Origin: Cristatella mucedo
Lineage: Eukaryota; Bryozoa; Phylactolaemata; Cristatellidae
NCBI GenBank assembly: GCA_009760855.2
Contig: WPIO01000041.1
Span: forward strand, 2,364,501-2,428,500
DNA length: 64,000 bases
Direction of reading: 5' to 3'
How positions within the stretch are numbered: the first letter of the stretch is position 1; each line of letters starts with the position of its first letter. Made by a program: the position numbers and the translations under genes. The notes beneath the pieces are model-generated. The model was not told the DNA's origin. It worked only from the letters and a program-made list of their open reading frames with translations, and ran no database searches. Of the stretch, positions 23,556 to 34,559 are shown in pieces.

Positions 23556-23756
23556 GTTCCCGACGTAGACGAGGATTCGCGTACAGTCACCGAGTTTTGT
23601 GCCACTGTACTAGGATTCCCATCAGCAGCCAAATCCTGCTGAGTGTGCTCATTCGGCCGAGCTGCGGTCGGCAGTGCAGCTGTCACACCCGGCTGCCCTA
23701 CAACGTCACCATTAGCTTCAGCAGGAACTGACAATACCCCCGAGCTTTGCATGAGA
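23556..23756 (-). CDS. Exon: Ser/Thr/Ala-rich disordered linker
   Basis: This is a 201-nt exon (1 nt + 66 codons + 2 nt) with acceptor CATTTCTACTAG and a near-ideal donor, GGAAC|GTAAGT. The product includes LMQSSGVLSVPAEANGDVVG and ends SVTVRESSSTSG, with no hydrophobic core. The split codon with the 19.8-kb exon gives Thr. It is probably a flexible linker between the F-box region and the WD40 domain. Confidence 0.6.
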
Positions 23757-24314
23757 CTAGTAGAAATGAACTTGCTAGGTAACTTCAGACGGATATTTAA
23801 AAAAATGTTGTTCTCGAACGACATCTTATATTAGCACCGTCAATGAGTAAGATACAATGGACTTGCAGAGAATTACCTCTCAAAAACGGAGCTCACCGAC
23901 AATGCCATGCACTTTATCTTTAAGGATCAGTGTATTTTCCAGATATGATCACGGGTTAGGACATCCGACTTTGACATATGCAGCTCTAGATTAGACAACA
24001 TTCGCCTATGCAAGAAACCCATAGAGCATGCAGTTTCCACTAGCCAACTAAATTGGCTAGTGGAAACCGAACTATAGAACAACATAAAACTGTTATAAGT
24101 ATTGGTAGGTATCTGAGCCGCCATAACAATTGTGATCTGAGCATAATAAAAAAATGTCAGTTAAAATAAAAAGTTGACGTTTCGTTTAGTTGAATTATTT
24201 AGTCATTTATTTTATCATTTTTATCATCCAGCTAGTTAAGAACAAGGGACAGTGTACAGAGAATTCTTTATTTCTTCATGCACTGGAAAATGCTGGCCAT
24301 GGATCACTCTTTTT

Positions 24315-24385
24315 AATAATGATAAAAATAAAACATCTGTATAGCACCCTATACGAACCGAACCTCTTTCTAGGCACTCAAAATA
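24315..24385 (-). mobile_element. LINE-A tail only, reverse
   Basis: CTGTATAGCACCCTATACGA then CCTCTTTCTAGGCACTC. Very short fragment. Confidence 0.5.
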
Positions 24386-24617
24386 AGGTAATCAGTTATA
24401 CAGGCGAAGGGGTGCTCGAACTGCTCAGATACTGAAATACAGGGTTTTATTGCCTGCTGAAGACAGAGCAGCAGCCACTGCAAGCAGCCAGCTCTTTTGC
24501 TGTGCACGAACGTGGCTGTTAAATCTGCCCAACTTTACTTTTATTTTATTTGTGATGGTCTCTCTTCGGCCAAGTCACAGATTCAACATTCAGGAGATGC
24601 TAGTGCCGCGCATCCAG

Positions 24618-25575
24618 CTAATAGTAATAATAATGATAATAATACGCTTGATAAAGCGCCATCAGAGATCTCACTCTCTTTCTAGGCGCTGCAAAGGAAA
24701 CACTATCGAATAGTGAATGGTATCATGCTCGATAAACAACTCGACTACCATGGTTTGGGGTGACATCCACCGGAACCAACCAAAATACTAGTTATGGACA
24801 AAAACCAACTTACTAGTTTTGGGCAAACAAAGTGTGATTCCGAAATTGAAAAGGCTAATGCTTAAAATCGGCTCTGCAGTATATCTCTTGTAAAATCTGC
24901 ACGAAATCTAGATGTCATGTTCCAAAGTAACCTTTCGTTAGACGACCACATCAGCTCCACAATCAAGTCTGCTTACTTTCAGCTACATAACATTGCTAAA
25001 ATTCGGGCTTGTTTAGATAGGGATACCACATCTAAGTTGGTCCATGCATTTGTGACATCCCGTCTTGACTTTTGTAACTCACTGCAGACGGAGATACATT
25101 ACAGTACTGGTTAGTCTATCGGCCTGTGCAACTAGGCACTTACATCTGGTGTAAAACTCTGCAGCTAGTCTGTCTGCTAGCAGTCTGTCGTGAGCGTTGC
25201 AGTTGCCACATCACACCACTGCTCGCCGACCTGCAGTGGCTACCAGTCAAGCAATGCAACGACTTTAAGGTTTTGTTGCTCACTTTTAGGTCCTTTCATT
25301 CTTTGGTCCCAGCATAACTATCAGATCCCCTACTGCCCCACCAGGCTAAGCACCGTAATACCTGCTTTCCGCAATCTAACTGTCACCTATACCTCGTACA
25401 AACCTCATGTACTTTAGAGACTGTGCATTTAGATCATTGGCTCCCAAAGCCTGGAATTCACTCCTGACTTTCGTCATGACATCCTGTGACTGAACCACAT
25501 TTAAAAAGAAATAAAAAAATGCACCTATTTATCAGACCATTGTGGGTCCCTGTGATTTGTCCTTTGTGTACTTTC
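24618..25575. mobile_element. LINE-A pair, head-to-head (24618-24775 minus; 24826-25575 plus)
   Basis: A reverse tail (AATACGCTTGATAAAGCGCC) is followed after about 50 bp by plus coding sequence (GACGACCACATCAGCTCCAC, then GACTTTAAGGTTTTGTTGCT) that is cut off in the UTR. A short LINE-B-like tail piece interrupts the plus copy near 25086. Confidence 0.75.
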
Positions 25576-25924
25576 GTGTGCGACTGCTCCCCACCCCGAT
25601 CAGTTGGAAAAAAACTATTTTATCAGGCGAAACGAGTGTGGTTAAAAGATAAAGCTCATCATTTGAAATTATCACAGAATTATAACCCTCAACAAAGATT
25701 ATAGATTACGAATGACAGAAAACCTGTTTAGTAATAATCTACTTTCGGGAGCTTATGCTCACAAGTAGTGATGTTATTGTTGAGGGGATTTGTAAAGAAG
25801 TGATAGGTAGGACGATTGGAGAAGAAGTTTAAGAGTCGGCCGCAGGAGGGAAGATCTTGCTATTCTGTGAGAAGCAAGTTTCTCGATGTATTAGCTATGT
25901 GCAAATCTTAGGCAACTCGAATAT

Positions 25925-26742
25925 TGAAAATAATTATATCCCTAAAATGGGCTCTGACAGCATATCTTCTTCAGCATCTGCACACAATCTGAGTGTTCTG
26001 CTCCAAGGTGATCGTTATCTGTCGCTAGACGTCCATGTCAGCTCCATAGTCCACTCTGCCTACTTTCAGCTGAGCATTGCAGAATTTCAGCATGCTTAGA
26101 CAGAGATGCAGATCGAAGTTGATCCCGTGCATTTGTGACATCGCATCTCGACGTCTGCAACGCACTGCTTGTAGATCTTCCAGCAAATGTAATAAGGTTC
26201 TGACAGTTGGTGCAAAACTCTGCAGCCAGGCTTACCAGTCGTGAGCTGCATAGCTGCCACATTGCACCACTTCTCGTCGACCTGTACTAGCTGCATACAA
26301 GCAATGTAACGAATTCGAGATTTGGTCACTCACTTTTGAGTCCCTTCAAACATTTTCTTCCAGCTTACTTATTTACACTATTTCCCAATCAGGCTAGTTA
26401 TCGCATCAGTCGCTCCTCTGTGTCAAGTTCTTTAGCTGTGCCTCAAACAAACCTCAAATCCTTTGGCGACCATGCTTTTAGTTTGTATGGTCCAAAAGAC
26501 ATCGCAATATCCCCCATAGACGATATTTGAAAAAGGATAAAACGCATCTGTTGCTCACAGCATTTGCTGTGTCCTCGTGAATTGTCCTTAACGTACTTAG
26601 GAATGCTGATACTGTGCATTCCATCATTGACCATCACTGATCGTGCATCCTTTACAGCATTTTTTAAGTGCCCAGAAAGAAATTCAGTTATCTGATGGCA
26701 CTGTACAAATGTATTATTATTATCATTTTTATTACTTATTGA
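25925..26742 (+). mobile_element. LINE-A 3' portion
   Basis: GGGCTCTGACAGCATATCTT, CAAACAAACCTCAAATCCTT and a diverged tail GAAATTCAGTTATCTGATGG then ATTATTATTATC. Diverged with many stops. Confidence 0.75.
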
Positions 26743-26754
26743 ACGAAAGCTTTA

Positions 26755-26905
26755 CCTCCAACAATTGTCAACCAAAAAAGGGCAGCTATTTAGTGATGTT
26801 TTAGAATCTGAGGGCACGAGGAGGAGACTGAGGAACAAGTGCTTCAGCTCAGACAAGTAGAAGTGGAGCCAAGTCTTGCTTGTACACAACTGTTGGTTAG
26901 TTGCT
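26755..26905 (-). mobile_element. Diverged LINE-B fragment, reverse
   Basis: GAGGGCACGAGGAGGAGACT and GCTTCAGCTCAGACAAGTAG correspond to the reverse LINE-B segment at 40.0 kb (AGCACGAGGAGGCTGAAACT, GCAGTTCAGCTAGGTG). The open frame here looks exon-like but is explained by the repeat. Confidence 0.45.
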
Positions 26906-27360
26906 TCTCTTGTAGGTAGCTGCAAAACATGCAATCAGCGATTCAGTTCTCTTACGATGCTACACAAAAGACTTTTTATAGCTAGTATTATCATACTTAT
27001 TATTCAGCTGCGGAAAGAACGTGGGTCAAAGTAAGCACTCTGCTTAGTATCGGCTGGTCAGCCGGGAGCGACTGCAACTCCTGTGACAACGGCAACGGGT
27101 GACTAGTTTTCTTGAATTTAAGGAACTACATAGAGGCAGTATGTAGAGCCAGCTGTGGAAGCTATGCATTTACATGCAGTCCTTGCAGCACCAAAATATC
27201 TGGGCTTATATCTTGATCCACAGGATGCAACGACTTGATGGGCAAGCGCTGTATATATGCACAGGTAGATGTAGATATTATAGCATGCATATTGAGCAGA
27301 CGAACGCTTCCACTAGACACTCTGATGCCCTTGGCTGCTAAGCCTGAAAGAGGTGCCTAC

Positions 27361-27733
27361 CTCGAAAGTCTGTTATTACTTCCGGTACACGAGCTTCCAA
27401 GTTTGCTGGTGCCAAGCGCAGCCTCTGCGCCGACAGTTCTTTTGCAGCAGGAAATGCAGCAGCCAAAATTGAGGCTTCTGATGCCTGCTGAGGACGGCCA
27501 TCATGGAGGTGCCGAGAGTTTCGCTCGGCTTTAGCAGTGGCCACAAGCGCGGCTGCTGTCGTAGCCTCAGAAGCAGCAGAAAAGGGTGCATCCTTTTTGG
27601 CAATTCCACTTTTTCCGCCTGCCACATGCCGATCGTAGGAGGAGGTCCCAGCGAGTGGCTCTATGTGCACAGGCTTCAGCTTGTGCCTTGCTGCAACGAG
27701 TTGCATGAGGCATGCCTCCAGTGCGCTTGCGAC
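27361..27733 (-). CDS. Exon: Ala-rich helical and low-complexity segment
   Basis: This is about 373 nt (124 codons + 1 nt). The N-terminal part looks folded: ASALEACLMQLVAARHKLKP, then VHIEPLAGTSSYDRH. The remainder is Ala/Ser-rich (ASEATTAAALVATAKAE). The donor, CGAG|GTAGGC, is weak. The 5' boundary is set just after an in-frame TAG near 27741. Upstream of that stop the same frame stays open and coding-like, so the true structure may differ. Confidence 0.45.
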
Positions 27734-27900
27734 CTCTAGCTAGGCGCCTCGCCCAAGGGTCACAGAGGCCATTTCCTGCTGAATGTCGAGTCTGGGGGGG
27801 GTAGGAGCCCGAGCCGGGACTGCAGTATGCATTACACTCGAGAGCAGCTCGGGCATCAGCCTGACTCCGGAAGCGCTGCAACCAGCAGCAATCGCCTCAC

Positions 27901-27935
27901 AGCGACAGTCTCGTCGCACATTTCGGCAGCGCTAG
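27901..27935 (-). CDS. Candidate micro-exon, Ala-rich
   Basis: This is a 35-nt segment (2 nt + 11 codons), acceptor CAACTCCACAG, donor GTCGCT|GTGAGG. It encodes SAAEMCDETVA. It joins the flanking exons in phase and avoids the in-frame stops seen on either side of it. It is short, so the support is mainly splice sites and phase. Confidence 0.35.
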
Positions 27936-28162
27936 CTGTGGAGTTGGCAATAGCGACAGCGTGGTGAAAATTCTGGCCCGACAATGCCTACGCCTCAGCA
28001 ATGACCAGCCCAGCTGCTAGTGGCCTGAGGCGTTGGCTGTCACGGTTGCCTTAAAAAGTGGCTTCTGGCTTCGCGCACGCATGCCCAGCCGAGGCCATGG
28101 CCAATGCACTCCTGCCAGCTAACTCGGCAGTAATTGAGGGTGCCTGGTAGCTCATCCCTTAC

Positions 28163-28246
28163 CAGCTCGTCTGTGCCCGGTCGTCTCGGTGGCAGCAAGA
28201 TCGGCTAGCAGCATCGGTTGGCTGGCAGCATGCTCGTCTTGGAGTT
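28163..28246 (-). CDS. Short exon, Ala/Leu-rich
   Basis: This is an 84-nt exon (2 nt + 27 codons + 1 nt) with acceptor GATCGTTTCACAG and donor GAGCTG|GTAAGG. The product starts LQDEHAASQPMLLADLAATE. Both phases fit the neighbouring exons. It lies in the GC-rich 27.3-28.6 kb block. Confidence 0.45.
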
Positions 28247-28725
28247 CTGTGAAACGATCAACACGCTTGCAGTGTTGGTCATTGCCCAAGCCAGTTCAGT
28301 TGAGATGGCAAATGCTACAGTGCAGCCGCAATAAAACGATCTTGCAAAGAGTGCACAAGCAAGCTAATCGGAGCGAGTCGCTAACTGTGACTGAAGACAG
28401 TGGCTGCGTGGCAGCTGCTGAGGTGCCAGCTAGCTTGACCGTGCCAGTGCTCGACCCGAGCAGCAGATGGCCACGATCAAGTGACTCGGACGACTGCATG
28501 CAGCAGTCAGTGGGGCAGAACTCGCGAGTTAAGCCTTGGCACCTCACTGTCCTCAGAATGTCCTCAGAAGAACCCCTCCTATCCAACTTTCGAGGCAAGT
28601 CGCTGCAGTCGTTTGACTAAATCTGTCAAAGACTGGTGCATTATCCTAAAAAAAGGTCCGGAAAAGCACAACCCCTTTATTTGTAAGAAACTCAGACTGG
28701 CATATTTGCTTTCAAACGCCAAGCT

Positions 28726-28870
28726 GGTCTGGTCCAGCTGATAAGGTGCTCGCTCCGACCAAGGTCTGGCTGAGGTCGCGGGCTCGAGCCCCGAAGCATA
28801 TGTGAAGCGCCTTAACAGAGATTAAGTTCTCTTGGGGGGCGATGCACAAATGAATTATATTAAATGAATT
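28726..28870 (+). mobile_element. SINE-1 copy
   Basis: Well preserved: GCTGGTCTGGTCCAGCTGAT, GGTCGCGGGCTCGAGCCCC, then the tail AGAGATTAAGTTCTCTTGGG and ATGAATTATATTAAATGAAT. It lies just upstream (plus coordinates) of unassigned sequence in a host intron. Confidence 0.8.
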
Positions 28871-29217
28871 GTATATTAACAGACGGCATCGATGGCAACA
28901 ACTTCTGGCCGATTCTGGTTCATCAGACAACCTGTGTGTCATCTTTATTTTCCAAAAAAGCTGCGCCTCATCTTCTTCCAAAAACTGATGACATGCATAC
29001 TGTTAGCCCAAACATGCTCAGACTACCATTTAACCCTCCTCACCTTCCACTCCACCCTAGAAAATGTGACCTTATCCTGGATATTACCTCGATCATTCTG
29101 CTGTCATCTGCCGCAGGTGTCATCATGTCATGTCATCATGCCTACATTACGTTAACCTAGGTTAACGCCACAAAGTCACAAAGTAAAAAACTAGTTTGCT
29201 TTCCCCCATCTCACCAG

Positions 29218-29480
29218 CTCGCCGAGCCGTGAGCGGTCTGGCTCCTTCGTACCTAGCTGAACTGCTGCACCTGTTTGTAATGTGGTGTAATGTGATACAT
29301 CTCCATCTGTAGCTCCACAAAGCCACAACTACTATGTGGGTGTTAGGCAGCAGAGTTCTGTGTAGTACACCTACAGCCTAAGCGGCTTTCGGTATGCATT
29401 CGGTAGCCAACAGACTTCGTCTCACGCAACAGAGAGAAATTGGGAAGCATAGCAGTGTGAGGAGAGCAGTTGAGGTAGTG
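29218..29480. mobile_element. LINE-B: short plus fragment abutting a reverse 3' end
   Basis: 29218-29277 is plus LINE-B (CTGGCTCCTTCGTACCTAGC). From 29278 the sequence is the reverse LINE-B 3' end (GATACATCTCCATCTGTAGC, then CGGTAGCCAACAGACTTCGT). The reverse copy probably inserted next to, or within, the plus fragment. Confidence 0.7.
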
Positions 29481-29959
29481 GGTTCTCGGCATTGAGGCTA
29501 TTGCCTAACAATGGAGACCGAGCTATGGCACCGGCCAGTGCCACTGGCTGCCTGGCAACAGCAGCAGCTCCCCCCTTTTGTTCTAGGACATCTGCTAAGT
29601 CTTAGTACCAGCCTTGTTTTTCAATTCTAGCTTAGTATTAGCACTCAATTCGTAAGCTTTTTGCATAGCGACTTATGAGATCTAAAATGGAAATATTAAA
29701 TTCGACTAAATCCTCACCTAGACTTGTATAGTGCTGTAACACCACCACTAAAGTGATGATAAAAGGGGCATGTTCAGCCGCTCTCGTGAGCTCGAGCCTA
29801 TGCCATCTGACATTAGTTGCTCGAGTTCAAGCAATGCAACCAGTTTCAATAGCTCATCTCGACAGAATTTTGAAGTGCTGCAGTAATTTATGAATCAGGC
29901 TGAAGGTTCAGCCAAGTTTCCTTCGCTGTTTACCTTGGGTAATTCGACCTTGCAATTTA

Positions 29960-30418
29960 TAACAATAATAATCATAATAATAATAGCAAGATATTTGTAT
30001 AACACCCTCTGAGAACCAAGTCTTTTCCTAGAAACTTTACATGTGCAGTAATAAAAAAAATTAATGCATACCGATACCGACATCAACAGATGTTGTCTCA
30101 TGCAACCGGGAAAGCAACTTCAAGCTTGTAGCACAGACTCTCAGATGGTTGTAAACAGGTCATGCATAATTTTAAGGAATGAGTGCCACGTGCAGTCACA
30201 GGGCAAGATTTAAAATGAGTCGATTAATGCATCATACTTTTGAAGTCCAAAGTAGTGGTCAATCATTAAGGTTACTGTCTAATGCCACGGAACATAATTT
30301 GAATAGTAATAATAATATATATGCACTTGATAAATCGCCCTCAAAGAACTCAATCTCTCTCCAGGCGCTTTACATTCGCTGCAAAGGGAAATGCAATAGA
30401 ATGGTGAGTAACATTATG

Positions 30419-30420
<2 letters not shown>
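29960..30420 (-). mobile_element. Two LINE-A tails, reverse (29960-30048; 30303-30420)
   Basis: The first has TAACACCCTCTGAGAACCAA; the second has TGATAAATCGCCCTCAAAGA and CAAAGGGAAATGCAATAGAA and runs into (CT)n at 30421. Between them (30049-30302) no feature was recognised. Confidence 0.65.

Positions 30421-30452
<32 letters not shown>
30421..30452. repeat. (CT)n microsatellite
   Basis: Sixteen CT units directly after a truncated LINE-A tail. Confidence 0.95.
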
Positions 30453-30457
<5 letters not shown>

Positions 30458-31750
30458 CAGCACCAGGTGGATGCTTCGGGAAGCAGCCGCCATCTTATTG
30501 AATCATAGGACCTTCGACACCAGAGCAGACTAATAGGCTTAAGCCCCTAGGCATGCTACATAGTAGAGGCCCCGTGCTCGTGGATTTAATTGACTGCCGG
30601 ATGCATTGTAAACTAAATCCGATGCTAAACACGACGCAAAGGTGAAGGTCCTTCAGGACCAGCAGCCGCTGATTCGAATTCACCACATATGATGACAAGC
30701 AGGGCTGCTGATTTCAAATACGATGGATTTCTTGCTTACCGATAAGAGGAAAGTTATGTTACATAATTTCGAGGGAACCGGATGCCGATGAGCCGATGCT
30801 CTTGTATTGCCTGTTTATACTACAGTATTGGTTTATTGATGATTTCCCACCAGCTTCTTTGCTGCGTCATCTTGGAGTTTAGTAAGTACTTTAGAAACCG
30901 AGTGCCTGGATTGCAGAAATATTTGCAAAACTGAAGGATAGTGATTCATGATATCTTGCACATGCAGCGTTGCCAGCTCAATACAGTGGCTTCTTATCTG
31001 CTGCTGTGAGTGGCAGGTAGAAGGAAAGCTGAATGAAGTGCTTTCTTGAGATATTCTTTTGGGAGATAGCAGCTATGGCATATCATAAACTTTAGTCCAT
31101 CGACGTAGGGGTTGGGGCAGTAACAAGGTGGGGAGAGCTTGTTCTTCCACAGGCATTGAGGCCCATGTGAATCGCTTCCATGAGGCTGCTGAACTCTTTC
31201 ACAGCATGACACGACGTTACAAAGTTACTGCTAATGAGGTCAAGGTCGTTGCTGCTATAGTCATGAATTACCTCAGTATAGGCTTCTTGAGATGTACATA
31301 TCAATGACCAAATGAAGTCAAAACAAAAAAGTTGAATGCATAGCTAGCAGTGTTATCACAATTGAGAGAAAACATGTCGGTTGTGTGTTCTTCTCCATGA
31401 ACTGTATAATTGTACTATTTATGTCACACTTGCAAGTCCAATCCGATGGCAGGGAATGGCAGGGCCACATTGGCAAAAACTAACCACCGACCCCGAGTCT
31501 ATAATAATTTGCATGAGTTCAACCTCGAATACTCAACGCCGGCAAGCTAGAGAGGGAGGCTGGAATCTTGGGCCACAATCCAAGATCAGGTTAGTAAGCC
31601 AGACATGCCAAGCTGCACCGGTCAATCGCAAACGAAATGACCAACGGCTGCTGAAGGCAGCTGAAAGCAGCGGCACGATGTGAAAATTAAAAGAAACTTT
31701 GGTGCAACAATTAGACGTATTATGATCTTGCTGGTGCTCACGCTGCTCAC
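30453..31750. other. Intron sequence, nothing recognised
   Basis: Follows the Ala/Pro-rich exon on the minus strand. No repeat or exon signal identified. Confidence 0.35.
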
Positions 31751-32073
31751 CTGCCCCTGCTGAAAAAGCTTGGGTCACAGCTGCTGCAGCAGCAGCAGAA
31801 TCAAGGCTCGGCAAAGTCGTGGCCATAGCAGCAGCTGCAGCCGGTGGTGGCGGCGGCAGATGCAACTGGCGCTGTGCCGCACGACGGTGACCGAGCATCG
31901 CCCCTCTGTCGCCAGGCTTCGCGGCAACAGTAACAGTGGCAGTGAAGCCGGCGGCAGGCAGGCGAGTGCGGCTCCTTCCCACTAGCAGCCTCTCCAGCTC
32001 GTAGTAGCACAGCTTCCAGTCGATGGCGGCATCGGAGTGATCCGCCATGACAGCTTCGGATCTCAGCCTCGAA
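31751..32073 (-). CDS. Exon: end of F-box region, then Ala/Pro-rich segment
   Basis: This is about 323 nt (1 nt + 107 codons + 1 nt) with a strong donor, GGGGCAG|GTGAGC. An early segment, MADHSDAAIDWKLCYYELER, resembles the end of an F-box, where a Trp and a following helix are common. It is followed by a basic linker, a Pro run (HLPPPPPAAAAA) and an Ala-rich tail. The acceptor could be any of three nearby AGs (32073, 32068 or 32062). An alternative reading is that the internal ATG at 32048 starts a separate protein. Confidence 0.5.
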
Positions 32074-32296
32074 CTGAGCCGCGGCAAGCCCAGGGAGGCG
32101 CCTACAGAGCGGCATCGGCATTGTTGTGACAAAGCTAAAAAAGCTTTTCTTTTTTGAAAAGCAAAGCTAAAAGCAGGCTTGCTCGTGTCTTGTCATCCTG
32201 TCGGCGCCTCCGTCCGGTATGACAAGCAGTGCGTGTCGACAGCGCACGGGGGGGGGGGAGAAGCAGAAGCGGAAGCACGCAAAGCGACCGACCTAC

Positions 32297-32334
32297 CGAG
32301 TTCGTCGCATTTCTGCATCCACACTTCTGGCCTG
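32297..32334 (-). CDS. Candidate micro-exon after the F-box exon
   Basis: This is a 38-nt segment (12 codons + 2 nt) between ATCTGTGCAG and ACTCG|GTAGGT, encoding QARSVDAEMRRT. It links the F-box exon (phase 0) to the 32.07-kb exon (needs 2 nt) without breaking frame. The sequence is too short to identify, and it lacks the Trp expected at this point of an F-box. Confidence 0.3.
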
Positions 32335-32446
32335 CTGCACAGATAATGCCATTGCTGGCAGACCTACGGTAAGGAGAGGCCCGGGCCACTGCAATGCACT
32401 TCGGATACGGGCTCCTCACACGTCGAGCCAGCGAAGCAAATGCAAA

Positions 32447-32550
32447 TATAATAATGATAATAACTATTATTGTTATTATTACTATTTTTATTATTATTAA
32501 TAATAGTAATATGTTTGACATAATTCCCTCAGAGAGCTGAAGCATAGCAG
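32447..32550 (-). mobile_element. ATT-rich simple repeat and LINE-A tail remnant
   Basis: AT-rich ATT/AAT repeat to 32510 followed by ACATAATTCCCTCAGAGAGC, the reverse LINE-A tail. Confidence 0.5.
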
Positions 32551-33329
32551 CAAGACTGTGCGGTCAGTCAGTATCATGTCGGCGAATGGTTTGCAAAAAT
32601 ACGGTCAACGAAACATGGCCAACTGCTGGGTATGTTGGATGCACCCGAGGTTCTCCTTTCTCCTTCCCTACTTTGCTATCTGTGCCGGACTTTAGAAGGC
32701 CGAGCATGGTTTCGGGAATCAAACTTAATACCCTGCCTTCTCTCCTAAGACTGGCATTTTCTTAAAATTGCCTTAACCCTGACCGAAACCGGTAGATTTG
32801 AAATCATGACGAATCCCTAAGAAGCAAATCGCGTTGAGCAAGCTCATTCTACTAGCACGTTCTGAAGCACGTGACGAAGTTCAGTAAGCAATGGTAAGTG
32901 AGTGATAGCATGTGGCCAGGTAACTAGGCAACGTGTCAGGGCAACTCGGTTAGAGACCCTCACACCTTTGCATTCGTGGCTGCACTTTGCTCGAACATTT
33001 GCTCGAACATCTTTTCTAGAGAGATCTTTAGCCAGTGACTGCAACAAGTAGACTAAAATGGGAGCAATACTAATAGTAACATTAAATCCTGGTAACAAAA
33101 CCCAATGAGAACCAAACCTCGATCTAACTTGTTACTACTCGCTACACAGAAACAATATCAAAGGGTAAATTGCACGAACGGCATCACACTTAGACAAGCA
33201 TGCAAAGGAGCACAGCTATCCAGTTTACACCAGCATGCATAAGTATGGGAGAGACAACTCAAGGCCACAGATTAGTAAGACCCAGATTAGTAAAATAAAC
33301 TTAAGTATGCATGCAAAAGACCTCAAAAC

Positions 33330-34010
33330 ACACAGGAACAATAAAGGCAATTTAGCAGTGGCACAGGGAAAGCTGAACAGAATAGCTGGATCTTAAGATG
33401 AGACTTAAATTTTGCACAGTCAATGCATGTCGTGATAGTAGCCAGAAGCGAGTGACAGACTTTGGTGTATAAAAGGTGAAATCGCCAAAAGATTTTACAG
33501 TGCAAGGAATGGCATGACGACTAGAAGCCGAGATAAAGATGGTGAGAGAGCACTCTAGATGACCATGGAGGTCAGATACAATCAAACACGACGACTAGCC
33601 GGAAAATTCGGCTTTACAGAATACAACTTTCAAAGGTCGAGCAGTTATCAAAGCTATACCTTAAATTACGAACATTCAATAATTGTTGCACTACGATGCC
33701 TCTAATTAGGAGTGCAAAGTCACTTATTGCAGTCGTATCTTTGGGTTTGCCTTGATGGTTTCAGCCTTATCCTTGTTTAGGTGAAGGCAACTCTAAAAAT
33801 CCGGGACCTAATCCCTGAGAGGGAAGTCATACAGTTTATCAATTAACGCAGCTGATTCCGATGGCTTGAAGGACAATTACAGCTAGTTATCATCGGTAAA
33901 GATGTGGCAGCAGACGCCATGGGCCAAATTACCTTCTCCAAAGGCTCACTATGAATGGAGAGCAACATGGATGGGAAACAGACCCCTGAGGAACTCAGCT
34001 GAGGGTCTGC
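33330..34010 (-). mobile_element. Diverged L2-like LINE, reverse
   Basis: Around 33460 the sequence CCAAAAGATTTTACAGTGCA resembles the reverse C-terminal block. At 33843-34000 the minus frame reads MLLSIHSEPLEKVIWPMASA, comparable with [20 protein letters not shown] of LINE-B RT. This is a third, older lineage or a decayed LINE-B. Confidence 0.5.
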
Positions 34011-34559
34011 TCGGGAACTGACAATTATATGACAAGGAGTAAATATGATCAAATAGATGCACTTGGACACGATTTAATAAATGTGCGCAACAGGCAGAGG
34101 CATTGCCATAGAGTCAAGACTGTGTTAAGTTTTTTCACTAAAGAAGGCAGACGACTTTTTAGCCAAACAGTCTATATCCGGGAAGTGGGGCTGCTCAGCA
34201 AAATAGTTCCTCACCGGCTGCTAAACTTGCATAGGGAGTCACTGACAAATAAGAATCCCTTGCATTCTTAAACTTGAAAGTGTCAATATGAATGTAGTCT
34301 TTGAACGTGGCATGCTCGAGCAAGTCTACTCAAAACGGTGCTTCAAGTAGAGGCTCAATATGGTACATTTTTTGCATATTTTTTAAGCAAGCAGAAAAGT
34401 TCTTTTTTGGGTCTGTATGAGGGCAGCCTTTAGAGGATGATGCCTTTCCAGAGCATTCACAAGTTTCTAGACTGTGTCATCAAAGAGAACCTTGGGCCTG
34501 TCTGAGGAATCAGGATGCCGGTCATAAGGACCTGCATTCTGAAGGGATTGCAGAAAATT

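Noticed and set aside
23877-23917. 41-nt candidate exon before the 23.7-kb exon
   Set aside because: The 3' phase fits but the 5' phase does not fit the previous known exon, and an alternative donor lies inside it.
26755-26934. Minus ORF with apparent acceptor TTTTGCAG and donor GGAG|GTAAAG
   Set aside because: The sequence aligns with the reverse LINE-B C-terminal region, so the splice-like ends are probably chance.
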